Positions 32,660 through 41,847 of a stretch of DNA of 64,000 nt are shown piece by piece. The stretch spans positions 310,001-374,000 of the forward strand of contig JAFYQJ010000005.1 in assembly GCA_017547145.1 (NCBI GenBank), given 5' to 3'. The stretch is from Paludibacteraceae bacterium. GTDB lineage: Bacteria; Bacteroidota; Bacteroidia; Bacteroidales; Paludibacteraceae. A model generated the notes under the pieces. The model made no database searches, was not told the DNA's origin, and saw only the letters and a program-made list of their open reading frames with translations. A program made the position numbers and the translations under genes. How positions within the stretch are numbered: position 1 is the first letter of the stretch; each line of letters opens with the position of its first letter.

Positions 32660-34369
32660 TTAATTAATTTTCTCGGAAGACATTAAGCAATAATACCACC
32701 AAGTATAACGAAATGGGCGTAATGCAATCTGTCGAGAACGATTATCAAGTTGTGTATTATTAAAAATCTTGACAAATTCTTGCCAACGATGCAGAATTTG
32801 TTCATCTATGTTGAAACTTTTCCCTTTGATAGTAGAAATGCCCATATTTTGTGCCATAAGTAAAGCTTCTTGATAAAGAGTTGGTAACACTTCATTTGAA
32901 TCAATATATCGGGTACAAAAACCACAAAAAAGATTGTATTCGCGTTGTTGTAGTAGCGTACACAAAAGCATATCGCGAGCAAATTGATTACGAGGATTGC
33001 AAATAAAAGCAGACATTAAATTATTTAATTGTGGAGAATCAACATATAATAACGAATCTGTTGGAATTAAAAATTCTTTATTTTGTAGTTTTGCTCGTTG
33101 TTCTTGTACAAAACTATTATTAACAATAGTTTTACTCATTAAATGGAGATATTTTTCAGCAAGAAGCGAGTCTCCTCTTTCTGTTTGTAATTTGGCAAGC
33201 AAATAAGCCGAAAGCATTTCATCACCATTTATATGATTGGCCGATAAGGAAAACGCTTGATGAATAGCTTCATTTTGGAATCCTAAAGCACGATTGAAAA
33301 AAATTGCAAGGGTAGTAGTCTGCACAGGTGAATTAGGTAATGCGTATGGGAGAAAAAGTGTTTTAGAATTTATAGGATATTGAAATAAAAACTCAGTTAA
33401 ATTGCCTTGTTGAGCATGTGCATAAACAACAAATGGAAATAATTCTGTTGTTTTTTGTTTTTCATTTTCAGCAAGATTTATTATTTCATTATAATCGTTA
33501 GAAATTACAGCTTTATTGTAACAAAAAAGTTTTTCGTATTGTTGTTGTTCTTCGAAACTATAGTTTTTCGTTTCAAAAAGAAAACATAAAAAGCAGATTA
33601 GAATGCTCACTGGTATGCATAAAACTATTTTTATATTTTTAAAGTTTGTTTTGGATAGAAATAAAAGAGTAATAATAAATATTGGGAAAATAATAAGTTG
33701 TAGAGCAAATGGTTCTTTAAAATGTGGGAGGAAATCTTTCTCTTGGAAAAAGAAGACTATAAATGAGATATCAAAAATTGCGAATGCAGTACTTAAATAA
33801 TATTTCAGACTTTTCTTACTTAATAGGATTTCTGTTATTAAACAAACTGTATAAAAATAAACCTTTTCTACACCATCAAATATCCATAAAGATAAGATTA
33901 ACAATATAATAGAAATAAAAACGTGTAAACGACTATTTTTAAAGCTCCATATAAAAATTAATAGAAATAATAAAAAGCATACTATAAAAAGTGTTTTTCT
34001 AAATGGAAAAGCACGATGAATTTGAAGAGCGAAAAGTGTTATACAAGGAATTATTGAGATAATATTAGTATTGCTTGAAAATGTGAGCTTTCGTAATAAT
34101 CGACGAGTCAATAAGTAAATGCAAATAACAGATGATGTTAAAATAAAAGCTCCTATCCAATTCCATTTAAAGAATAACACTAAAAAACTCGCTATATATT
34201 GAAGAAGGTCTCTTTCTTTTAAAAAGTAATTAAAAAACGAGATGTCAGTTGTGAAAAAATTCGCCCAATACCAAGCATTTATATGTCCCGAGAATAATAT
34301 TCCCCAAATGAAAAAAAATGCTGTTGAAATCAGCGTTAAAAACGTATATTCTGAAATCTTTTGTTGCAT
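32660..34369 (-). CDS. DUF6057-like polytopic membrane protein
   Basis: 569 aa. The N-terminal 270 residues contain about ten hydrophobic helices (e.g. YFLFIW, FLVLFFKWNWIGAFILT, LLLFIWSF). The C-terminal 290 residues are soluble and helical, with tetratricopeptide-like phrasing (YAHAQQGNLTEF, LLAKLQTERGDSLLAEKYL). Bacteroidales proteins of this layout are called DUF6057; function is not known to me. It starts directly after the stop of the CxxCH/PD40 lipoprotein, with no gap, and is probably its translation-coupled partner. Confidence 0.6.
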   Translation of the reverse strand: MQQKISEYTFLTLISTAFFFIWGILFSGHINAWYWANFFTTDISFFNYFLKERDLLQYIASFLVLFFKWNWIGAFILTSSVICIYLLTRRLLRKLTFSSNTNIISIIPCITLFALQIHRAFPFRKTLFIVCFLLFLLIFIWSFKNSRLHVFISIILLILSLWIFDGVEKVYFYTVCLITEILLSKKSLKYYLSTAFAIFDISFIVFFFQEKDFLPHFKEPFALQLIIFPIFIITLLFLSKTNFKNIKIVLCIPVSILICFLCFLFETKNYSFEEQQQYEKLFCYNKAVISNDYNEIINLAENEKQKTTELFPFVVYAHAQQGNLTEFLFQYPINSKTLFLPYALPNSPVQTTTLAIFFNRALGFQNEAIHQAFSLSANHINGDEMLSAYLLAKLQTERGDSLLAEKYLHLMSKTIVNNSFVQEQRAKLQNKEFLIPTDSLLYVDSPQLNNLMSAFICNPRNQFARDMLLCTLLQQREYNLFCGFCTRYIDSNEVLPTLYQEALLMAQNMGISTIKGKSFNIDEQILHRWQEFVKIFNNTQLDNRSRQIALRPFRYTWWYYCLMSSEKIN

Positions 34370-35842
34370 TTATTTGCGTAATTTTGAAGAAATAGGTTGA
34401 CTTTTAACGGCTTTCTCTATTTTATAAGAAGGAATTTTCGTTGCTCCTTTTGTAAATTCAGGAATATTATACGAATACATTCTTTCGAAATCAAAATTGG
34501 CACTTTTTTGTGGCAAAAGAAATGGTTTGTGAAAATGTCCGTTTTCGTCGAAGTATGCTAAATACAAACGTGTATATAATCTATCAGTTCTGCGAGAACT
34601 AAACACAATCCAACGCCCATTGCTTGACCACGAATGATAGCTCTCAACCGACGGACTATTAAGAATTTTTGTATCGACATTTTGTCGAGATTCTAAATCT
34701 AACATTTTCAAATCTGCCTCGTGATGCCATATAGGAAATGTCCCATAGTCTGCTTCGGTATAGAGTAAGTAGCGATTATCTGGCGAAATGCGAGCGAAAA
34801 GTTGTGTCTTATTTGTTGAGTCAGGGCTTATTATACATTCGATAGAATCGCCAAGATTTGCCGTTTCTTGATTGAATGATACACGATAAATTCCATATTT
34901 AATTTTATCATTATCATGTGGCAAATTCCCCACTTGCATTGCTGATGAGAAATAAAGCCATTTTCCGTCAGGTGACCACGACGGGAATGTTTCAAGTTGT
35001 GATGAATTCACAAAACGGTTATCTACAATTACTTCCTTTTTTTGTACATCATAAATCATTAAGTCTGATTTTGTATCGTAAACGGATATTCTATTAGGGT
35101 TGTAAACATGAAAAGCTTGACTCGTACTACAAAGAGCGTAAGCAATATAACGTGCCGATGGATGCCATTTAGGATAAGTCCCATTTTGTGTAATTTCTGT
35201 TTTAAGGTCTAAATGTTTGATTTCATCGTTTATTGCAATTGTTGTTCCTGGATTTATAAATCGTGCATGAAACATAAATGTGTCAGCATTATATTCGCAA
35301 AAAGAGTGGCAATTTATACAGCCACGACCATTTTTTGATTCTTGTTGACGATTTTCAAAAATTGCCTTTTCATCGTAATTTGTAATGTTTCGTTGGTAAA
35401 TGCCCATTCTATCCCAAAGTTCATATCCTGGTTTTATTAGACGATAAGTGATATATCCATCGATAAGTTCATTAGCAATAGAAATATTAAAAGATAAATA
35501 CTCTTTCCAAAAATCCTCATCATTTTCCTTCGTACAAACAACAACTGTTATGATTGAATTTTTAGCTTTTTTTGCGAGATTTTCCCACTTTCTAATAGGA
35601 ATAGATATACCTCTTTTACTGTTCCCTGTACATGAAAATTGGATTTCGCCATTAAAGATAAATTCAGCATAAATCTTATCAACATTTTTTACAGTGAAAG
35701 TTGGTGGTGCTATATTTTGTGGCATTGTTACACCAATGTAGTCAGGGAATATACTTGGTTGTTGATTAATTTTTACTCTATTATCAACTTTACTACAAGC
35801 AAATAATATGATACCAAATATGCAAATAATAAATTTTCTCAT
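34370..35842 (-). CDS. Lipoprotein with CxxCH haem motif and TolB/PD40-like beta-propeller
   Basis: 490 aa from the ATG at 35842 (MRKFIICIFGIILFACS, lipobox FAC); the longer frame begins at a TTG. Residues about 25-165 are a beta-rich domain, followed by GCINCHSF (CxxCH, about 178-182), the covalent haem c attachment motif, with a lone His-rich neighbourhood. The C-terminal half has PD40/TolB-type blades: YPKWHPSARYIAYA, FPSWSPDGKWLYFSS, FARISPDNRYLLYT and YHSWSSNGRWIVFSS. The combination suggests a periplasmic or surface redox or sensing protein. Coupled to the DUF6057-like membrane protein. Whether haem is attached depends on a Ccm system not seen here. Confidence 0.7.
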   Translation of the reverse strand: MRKFIICIFGIILFACSKVDNRVKINQQPSIFPDYIGVTMPQNIAPPTFTVKNVDKIYAEFIFNGEIQFSCTGNSKRGISIPIRKWENLAKKAKNSIITVVVCTKENDEDFWKEYLSFNISIANELIDGYITYRLIKPGYELWDRMGIYQRNITNYDEKAIFENRQQESKNGRGCINCHSFCEYNADTFMFHARFINPGTTIAINDEIKHLDLKTEITQNGTYPKWHPSARYIAYALCSTSQAFHVYNPNRISVYDTKSDLMIYDVQKKEVIVDNRFVNSSQLETFPSWSPDGKWLYFSSAMQVGNLPHDNDKIKYGIYRVSFNQETANLGDSIECIISPDSTNKTQLFARISPDNRYLLYTEADYGTFPIWHHEADLKMLDLESRQNVDTKILNSPSVESYHSWSSNGRWIVFSSRRTDRLYTRLYLAYFDENGHFHKPFLLPQKSANFDFERMYSYNIPEFTKGATKIPSYKIEKAVKSQPISSKLRK

Positions 35843-35918
35843 AGTTGTTTTTTTGACCAATTATAAACAAAAAAATGGACATAAAGCCCATTCTTAAAAA
35901 ATTAATTTTATAAAAAGG

Positions 35919-36233
35919 TTAGAGTAGTGCATCTATTTTTGCTTTTAAATCGGCTTTGGAACTTGCACCTACTTTTTTATCTATAACTTCTCCTTTTTTG
36001 ATAAATAAGATTGTTGGAATATTTCTAATACCATATTTTTCTACAACCTCATCATTTTCATCAACATTAACTTTACCGATTAGAACTCTACCAGCATATT
36101 CTTCTGCTAATTCGTCAACTATAGGACTAATCATACGACATGGACCACACCATTCTGCCCAAAAATCAATAACCACTAATTCTTCATTATCTAAAACCTC
36201 TTGTAGGTTTGCGTCTGTAATTTGTTTTGCCAT
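35919..36233 (-). CDS. trxA: Thioredoxin
   Basis: 104 aa, cytosolic disulfide reductase. Active site WCGPC at 28-32, conserved Asp of VIDFWAEWC, cis-Pro segment RNIPTILF and the GVGASSK-like C-terminal turn. Length is normal for TrxA. A -7 element (TATTTTTG on the minus strand, 36255-36262) is 22 nt upstream, so it is probably monocistronic. Confidence 0.95.
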   Translation of the reverse strand: MAKQITDANLQEVLDNEELVVIDFWAEWCGPCRMISPIVDELAEEYAGRVLIGKVNVDENDEVVEKYGIRNIPTILFIKKGEVIDKKVGASSKADLKAKIDALL

Positions 36234-36254
36234 TTTTATAAATTTTTATTGCTA

Positions 36255-36262
36255 CAAAAATA
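36255..36262 (-). promoter_or_regulatory. -7 element for trxA
   Basis: Minus strand TATTTTTG, 22 nt before the ATG at 36233. Confidence 0.5.
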
Positions 36263-36298
36263 ATTAAAAAACTTATATATAACCGATAAGTTTATAAT

Positions 36299-37354
36299 TT
36301 AAAATTGCCATTGACACAACAATCGGTAATAAACATCAATAGCATCAAATATTTCTTCTTTTTTTATGTATTCATCTGCTGTATGCGAACGAGCGGAATC
36401 TCCTACACCAAGTTTAATTCCATTAAAAGGCATTAATGCTAAATCCGATAATGTAGCAGACCCAAACATCTCAATTCCCTGTTTTTGTAAAAAGCGACAA
36501 ACTGAATGCTCCTCTTTTAAATTTGAGGCATTTAAACGAAAAGAGCGAGCAACAATATTTGATTGCACATGCTGTTGAATAATAGAGAATAACTCTTTAT
36601 TAGAGTAACATGCATTGCTTCTTACATCAACAACATAATGGCATTTATCAGGTATAACATTATGTTGAGTGCCAGCATTAATTTGGGTTACACTCATTTT
36701 TACATCACCTAAAAAATGGTGTTTATTTTCAAAACTATAGGTCATAAACCAATTTAAATCTTTCATTGCTAATTCAATTGCATTTATACCTTCATTACGA
36801 GCAGCATGCCCCGATTTTCCATACATTGTACAATCCAACACCATCAAACCTTTCTCTGCAATGGCAGCTTTCATTTGCGTAGGTTCTCCTACAATTGCAA
36901 AATCAATTTTAGGAAGATGTTGCAATAATAGTTCCATACCATTTTTACCCGAAATTTCTTCCTCTGCAGATAAAGCCAACACAAGATTATATGGCAATAA
37001 CACATCTTTCAGCATTAAAAATACAGAAAGTAAAGAAACAACTGAAGCGTGAGCATCATTCGCACCTAATCCAATAATTCGAGTATCATTCTCTTGTGCT
37101 TTAAACGGATTTACACTCCACGAATCCGATGGTTTCACCGTATCTATATGAGAATTAAGCAACAAAGTTGGACGAGTAGGGTCATACGATTGCGTCAAAC
37201 ACCAAATATTATTTTGAACTCTATTTACGCAACACCCTTGTTGTACTAAATAAGACTCAAGATAATCAGCTTTTTCCTTTTCTTCTCTACTAAAAGAAGG
37301 AATAGAAATCAGTTTTTTTAGTAAATCTATCGCTTGATTTTTTATCTCTTCCAT
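36299..37354 (-). CDS. M20 family N-acyl-ornithine/citrulline deacylase (arginine biosynthesis)
   Basis: 351 aa. M20 metal motifs are LLNSHIDTVKP (His/Asp), GLGANDAHASV (bridging Asp), SAEEEISG (Glu pair), VGEPT and the C-terminal DSARSHTADEYI. It begins one base after argB, giving an arginine-pathway pair. Bacteroidota such as B. fragilis run this pathway with N-succinylated intermediates and a deacylase acting after transcarbamylation, so the substrate may be N-succinyl- or N-acetyl-citrulline or -ornithine. Sequence alone does not choose. Confidence 0.8.
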   Translation of the reverse strand: MEEIKNQAIDLLKKLISIPSFSREEKEKADYLESYLVQQGCCVNRVQNNIWCLTQSYDPTRPTLLLNSHIDTVKPSDSWSVNPFKAQENDTRIIGLGANDAHASVVSLLSVFLMLKDVLLPYNLVLALSAEEEISGKNGMELLLQHLPKIDFAIVGEPTQMKAAIAEKGLMVLDCTMYGKSGHAARNEGINAIELAMKDLNWFMTYSFENKHHFLGDVKMSVTQINAGTQHNVIPDKCHYVVDVRSNACYSNKELFSIIQQHVQSNIVARSFRLNASNLKEEHSVCRFLQKQGIEMFGSATLSDLALMPFNGIKLGVGDSARSHTADEYIKKEEIFDAIDVYYRLLCQWQF

Positions 37355-38125
37355 TTATCCAACAATAACAGTACCTTCTGCTTTACCAATAGCATCAGCT
37401 TTTGTTATAATTACTTGTTTAACCCCTGATTGAATTGCATCAAATGCATTTTCTAATTTTGGAATCATTCCATCTTGTATGATTCCTTGACCTTTTAAAT
37501 CTTTAAATGTATTAGTATCAATTTGAGTTATAACACTATTTTCGTCATTAACATCTGCAAGAACACCTTTTTTTTCGAAACAAAAAACTAAGGTTACATT
37601 ATAAAACTTTGCCATTTCTTTTGCTATTTCTCCAGCAACTGTATCAGCATTTGTATTTAAAATATTTCCTTGAGTATCAAATGTTAAAGGAGCAAAAACA
37701 GGTAAAATGCCTAATTCTAATAATGCTGATATCTGTTTACCCTTAACTCGTTCTACATCACCAACAAAACCATAATCAATATCTTTTATAGGACGTTTAT
37801 GCGAACAAATACTTCCCATATCAGCACCTGTAAGACCTAATGCATTTATTCCTCTTGATTGTAATTGAGCTACAATATTTTTGTTTACCAATCCTCCATA
37901 AACCATAGTTACTACATCAAGCATCTCCTTATTAGTAATGCGTTTACCATTTACCATTTGTGTTTCGACGCCTAATTTTTCAGCAAGTTTCGTAGCTGCA
38001 CGACCTCCTCCATGTACAAGTATTTTTAAACCTTGTATTTTAGAAAAGTCGCTCAACAGTTGAGATAGAGTTTCTGGCTCTTCAACAATTTTTCCACCTA
38101 CTTTTATAATCGTAAGAGTATCCAT
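37355..38125 (-). CDS. argB: Acetylglutamate kinase (may act on N-succinylglutamate)
   Basis: 256 aa amino acid kinase. Landmarks are IIKVGGKIVEEP (phosphate-binding), LVHGGGRAATKLAEKLG, NGKRITNKEMLDVV, GLTGADMGSI (acyl-amino acid site), NTNADTVAGEIAKEM and KLENAFDAIQSGVKQVIITKAD. It catalyses the second step of arginine synthesis. The succinyl variant of the pathway known in Bacteroides makes the acyl group uncertain. Immediately followed by the deacylase gene. Confidence 0.92.
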   Translation of the reverse strand: MDTLTIIKVGGKIVEEPETLSQLLSDFSKIQGLKILVHGGGRAATKLAEKLGVETQMVNGKRITNKEMLDVVTMVYGGLVNKNIVAQLQSRGINALGLTGADMGSICSHKRPIKDIDYGFVGDVERVKGKQISALLELGILPVFAPLTFDTQGNILNTNADTVAGEIAKEMAKFYNVTLVFCFEKKGVLADVNDENSVITQIDTNTFKDLKGQGIIQDGMIPKLENAFDAIQSGVKQVIITKADAIGKAEGTVIVG

Positions 38126-38133
38126 TTTTCTTT

Positions 38134-39750
38134 TTATTTAATATTAGGTTCTTCTAATCCAAGATTTTTCTTCTTATCCCAAGCTTTAAGCACTATACCT
38201 AAAACAAGAGCCGCAACACCTAAACATGCTAACATAACCAAAGGCCATGTATAATCCAATTTTGTAGCATCTTCCACACCAATATTAGTTTTATCCAAAA
38301 CCTTACCAATAAGCAATGGGAATAACCATAAACCAATATTTTGGATCCAGAAAATCAATGCATAAGCAGAACCAATAATTTTTTCATCTACCAATTTAGG
38401 CACACTTGGCCAAAGAGAAGCCGGAACCAAAGAGAATGATGCACCTAATACCAAAATAGTAACATAAGCAACAATAGTTCCACCGATTGCACTTCCTTTA
38501 AACATTGGCAATACAAATGCGAAAGTTAAGTGACAAACAATCAATAACAAAGAACCAATCATCAACATTGAAGCGGCTTTTCCCTTTTTATCTACATAAT
38601 TACCCAAAATAGGAGTAATTGCCACTGCCAACAATGGGAATACAGCAAAGATAGATTCTGCAGTTCCTCTCATATAACCCATATAGCAATAGATAACAAG
38701 GGCAACCACTGCAATTCCCATAAATAGAGATTTTAGAGATGCCTTTTTCATAAAGTTGCTAGAGAAAGAGAATCCGGCAACAACAAGCATAATCAAATAT
38801 TGAATAATAGTAACACCTTCACCTGCCCAGAAAGAGCCTGCCTCAGGAAGTTGAAGCGTTAAGTTACATTGCAACATATTAACTGCATACTTTTGGAATG
38901 GGAAAATAGCAGAATAATAAAGAACACAAAGAAGAGCTACAAGCCAGAAGCCTAAACTTCCTAAAATTTTTCCTAAATCACTAATTTTAAATGGATCATC
39001 TTTCTCTTCTGCTTCGCCAGTTTGTGCATCTAACTTCTTATCCATAAAGAAGTAAACAACAAACATAATTAAAGCTATACAAAGTAAAACAATACCAAAA
39101 GCGACTGAACGAGAAACCTCAACAGCACCACCTAATTTAGCAAAGAAAGGTGAAAAAATCATACAAGTAGCTACACCTAAACGTGCCAAAGCCATTTCAG
39201 AACCCATAGCCAAAGCCATTTCACGACCTTTAAACCATTTTACAATACCACGAGAAACTGTGATACCTGCCATCTCAACACCACAACCAAAAATCATAAA
39301 ACCAATAGCTGCTAACTTTGCAGATGCTGGCATTCCTCTATAAAATGGAGCAACACCAATTTCATCAAATATAGGGATGTAATTAAGGTTTTCAGTAAAC
39401 CATGTTTCTAAAGAACTTCCCACAAAAGAAGGATCTACCGCATACCACTTAATTAATCCACCTATTAACATAACTGCTCCAGATAAAAGTGCAGTAAATC
39501 TTACGCCCATTTTATCCAAAATAATTCCTGCAAAAATCAAGAAGAAAACAAAAACATTTAAAAAGGTTTCTGATCCTTGCATTGTTCCAAATGCAGTTGA
39601 AGTCCATCCTCTTGTTTCTTGCATCAACTCCTTAATAGGAGAAAGAATATCCATAAAAATATAGGAGCAAAACATTGCTAACGCTAACAACAACAACGCA
39701 ATCCATCTTATAGCTGCGTTATCCCTCAAAGTTGTAATTTTTTCTTTCAT
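38134..39750 (-). CDS. MFS transporter
   Basis: 538 aa with twelve or more membrane helices. N-terminal features are RWIALLLLALAMFCSYIFMDILSP and LDKMGVRFTALLSGAVMLIGG (loop 2-3 motif DKxGVR); the central loop (about 245-260) is charged; the C-terminal half includes GNYVDKKGKAASMLMIG and SLVPASLWPSVPKLV, typical of Bacteroidota MFS proteins of unknown substrate. An extra 40-residue segment around 115-150 enlarges one periplasmic loop. Overlaps the S41 protease gene by 4 bp. Confidence 0.83.
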   Translation of the reverse strand: MKEKITTLRDNAAIRWIALLLLALAMFCSYIFMDILSPIKELMQETRGWTSTAFGTMQGSETFLNVFVFFLIFAGIILDKMGVRFTALLSGAVMLIGGLIKWYAVDPSFVGSSLETWFTENLNYIPIFDEIGVAPFYRGMPASAKLAAIGFMIFGCGVEMAGITVSRGIVKWFKGREMALAMGSEMALARLGVATCMIFSPFFAKLGGAVEVSRSVAFGIVLLCIALIMFVVYFFMDKKLDAQTGEAEEKDDPFKISDLGKILGSLGFWLVALLCVLYYSAIFPFQKYAVNMLQCNLTLQLPEAGSFWAGEGVTIIQYLIMLVVAGFSFSSNFMKKASLKSLFMGIAVVALVIYCYMGYMRGTAESIFAVFPLLAVAITPILGNYVDKKGKAASMLMIGSLLLIVCHLTFAFVLPMFKGSAIGGTIVAYVTILVLGASFSLVPASLWPSVPKLVDEKIIGSAYALIFWIQNIGLWLFPLLIGKVLDKTNIGVEDATKLDYTWPLVMLACLGVAALVLGIVLKAWDKKKNLGLEEPNIK

Positions 39751-41345
39751 AAATTTGTTTTTATATATTGTTTTATATTTTTTGTTTTCGACAAAATGTC
39801 AAGTGCTTTTATCAATGAAGTATTAAATTGATTCATTATTTTATAATAATCTGCGGATGCCCATAAATCACGAGCAATTAGTGCTTTTATTTGCAACACT
39901 ACAAATGGCTTTGAAGTATCCCATTCTTTTTCGTTAAAAACAACTCCTTGCTTTTCCCCATTTTCTATCAACTCGCTCAAAAAGGATTCTTCTAAAACGA
40001 AATTTTTATTAAAATGTTCAAACGTTGGATATTTTTTACGAATAAAATGCGAATGCTTAGTTATATAGTTTGCTATTGTTTTATTTAAGACACCTTTCGC
40101 TAATAAATCACGATAATAATCAGAGTAAAAGGTTGTATCTATTGGCACAAAAACATCGGGCATAATGCCTCCGCCACCATATACAATACGACGCAATGAA
40201 CATGTTTGATAACGCAACGAATCAGGGAAATTGATACTATCCAAAGTTTGCATTTCTCCATGAATATAACGTTGCATCAACTCTTTTTGATAAGCTTCAA
40301 TACCGGCATTATAAGGTTTTTGAATACAACGTCCCGATGGTGTATAGTAACGTGCTACTGTAAGTCGGATATGAGAACCATCGGGTAAAATCATTGGTCG
40401 CTGAACAAGTCCTTTACCAAAAGTACGCCTTCCAACAACCAATCCCCTATCCCAATCTTGGACAGCACCTGCAACAATTTCACTTGCCGAAGCCGACGAT
40501 TCATCAACAAGTATTATAAGATTAACATCTTCAAAGCGACCATTTTTTGTCGCAAAATCATTAACTTGAGGCTCACTAAAACCTTTTGTATACACAATCA
40601 TTTTTTGATGCTCCAAAAATTCATCAGCCAAATACAAAGCTGTACTTAACAATCCTCCTCCATTTCCTTGGAGATCAAGAATCAAATTATCACATTTCCA
40701 CAAATTCAACGAATCACACGCATCATATATTTCATTCATTGTATTTTGGGCAAAACTATTTAATTTAATATACGCTGTCTGTGGATTTATAAAATATGCT
40801 GCATCCAAACTATAAATAGGAATTTTGTCACGCGTTATTAAAAAATCAATTGGATTAGCAACGCCATGTCTTACAACTTTTATTGAAACTTCAGTTCCTC
40901 TTGGCCCTCTTATCAGTTTTGAAATGTCATTTGTCGACATCTTTACTCCTGCAATTGTTTTATCAAATACTGCTATAACCTTATCACCAGCCAACATCCC
41001 AACTTTTTCGGCAGGGCAACCCGCTATTGTTTGCATCACTGTCAAAGTATCATCTATCATTTGGAATGATATACCTATACCATCAAAATTACCTACAATA
41101 GACTCGTTTGCACGCTCAACTTCTTCTTTTGAAATATATACAGAATGCGGATCTAACTCCTTCAGCATACCTTGTATAGCATATTCTACTAAATCCTTCT
41201 CTGAAAGAGAATCTACATAACATTTTAAAATAGAATAATATGCTTTACTCAACTTCCAATAATCTGCAGAAACAGTATTATTTGCTTGATTCACCGAAAA
41301 GAAAAACAACAAAAAACAAATACAAAAAAGTTTTATTCTTCGCAT
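39747..41345 (-). CDS. S41 family C-terminal processing protease with PDZ domain
   Basis: 532 aa periplasmic tail-specific protease. Signal peptide 1-21, N-terminal helical cap, PDZ domain (about 80-170; GNFDGIGISFQM, GMLAGDKVIAV), then the catalytic core with the serine in VDESSASASEIVAGA (about 285) and lysine in GRRTFGKGLVQ (about 315), the Ser-Lys dyad of CtpA/Prc. A C-terminal 100-residue helical extension follows. First gene of a unit with the MFS gene. A -7 element TATTTTTG lies at 41424-41431. Confidence 0.9.
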   Translation of the reverse strand: MRRIKLFCICFLLFFFSVNQANNTVSADYWKLSKAYYSILKCYVDSLSEKDLVEYAIQGMLKELDPHSVYISKEEVERANESIVGNFDGIGISFQMIDDTLTVMQTIAGCPAEKVGMLAGDKVIAVFDKTIAGVKMSTNDISKLIRGPRGTEVSIKVVRHGVANPIDFLITRDKIPIYSLDAAYFINPQTAYIKLNSFAQNTMNEIYDACDSLNLWKCDNLILDLQGNGGGLLSTALYLADEFLEHQKMIVYTKGFSEPQVNDFATKNGRFEDVNLIILVDESSASASEIVAGAVQDWDRGLVVGRRTFGKGLVQRPMILPDGSHIRLTVARYYTPSGRCIQKPYNAGIEAYQKELMQRYIHGEMQTLDSINFPDSLRYQTCSLRRIVYGGGGIMPDVFVPIDTTFYSDYYRDLLAKGVLNKTIANYITKHSHFIRKKYPTFEHFNKNFVLEESFLSELIENGEKQGVVFNEKEWDTSKPFVVLQIKALIARDLWASADYYKIMNQFNTSLIKALDILSKTKNIKQYIKTNL

Positions 41346-41423
41346 AATGCTAACTATTTATAGATATTTTAAGCATTTATTTTCCAACTTTCTTCACAAC
41401 GCAGAGATTTCTACATTTCTTTA

Positions 41424-41431
41424 CAAAAATA
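41424..41431 (-). promoter_or_regulatory. -7 element for the S41 protease operon
   Basis: Minus strand TATTTTTG, 78 nt before the ATG at 41345. Confidence 0.4.
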
Positions 41432-41478
41432 CAAAAAAGAAAATGATTTGTCTGCTGATATATTCTATTAAAAGTAAT

Positions 41479-41486
41479 TATCTTTG
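41479..41486 (+). promoter_or_regulatory. -7 element for rbfA
   Basis: TATCTTTG, 25 nt before the ATG at 41512. It lies inside the longer open frame and so supports the shorter start. Confidence 0.55.
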
Positions 41487-41511
41487 CTTATTATATAATA
41501 AAATATTTGTT

Positions 41512-41847
41512 ATGGAAAACACACGTCAACAAAAAATAGCTCGTTTGTTACAAAAAGAATTGGGAGAAATCTTTTTACTTTATGCAAAAGGCATACAAGG
41601 GACTTTAATTTCGGTTACAAACATCCGAATTTCACCAGATTTATCAATTGCTAAGGTTTATTTGAGCATTTTCCCAAGTGAAAAGTCAGAGGCTATTCTA
41701 CAAAACATTCAAGATTCGGTAAAATCAATAAGATTTGAACTAGGGAATCGTGTAAGAAATCAATTGAGAGTTATTCCCGAATTATCTTTTTTCATAGATG
41801 ACACACTCGATTATCTTGAAAATATAGACAACTTGCTAAAAAAATAA
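41512..41847 (+). CDS. rbfA: Ribosome-binding factor A
   Basis: 111 aa from ATG 41512 (MENTRQQKIARLLQKELGEIF). KH-fold features are VTNIRISPDLSIAKVYLSIFP and FELGNRVRNQLRVIPELSFFIDDTLDY. It matures the 30S subunit by acting on the 16S 5' end. Overlaps the next start by one base (TAATG). Confidence 0.9.
   Translation: MENTRQQKIARLLQKELGEIFLLYAKGIQGTLISVTNIRISPDLSIAKVYLSIFPSEKSEAILQNIQDSVKSIRFELGNRVRNQLRVIPELSFFIDDTLDYLENIDNLLKK

Noticed and set aside
41347-41511. 55-residue N-terminal extension of RbfA
   Set aside because: It spans the promoter -7 element and has no relation to RbfA; the ATG at 41512 gives the normal length.
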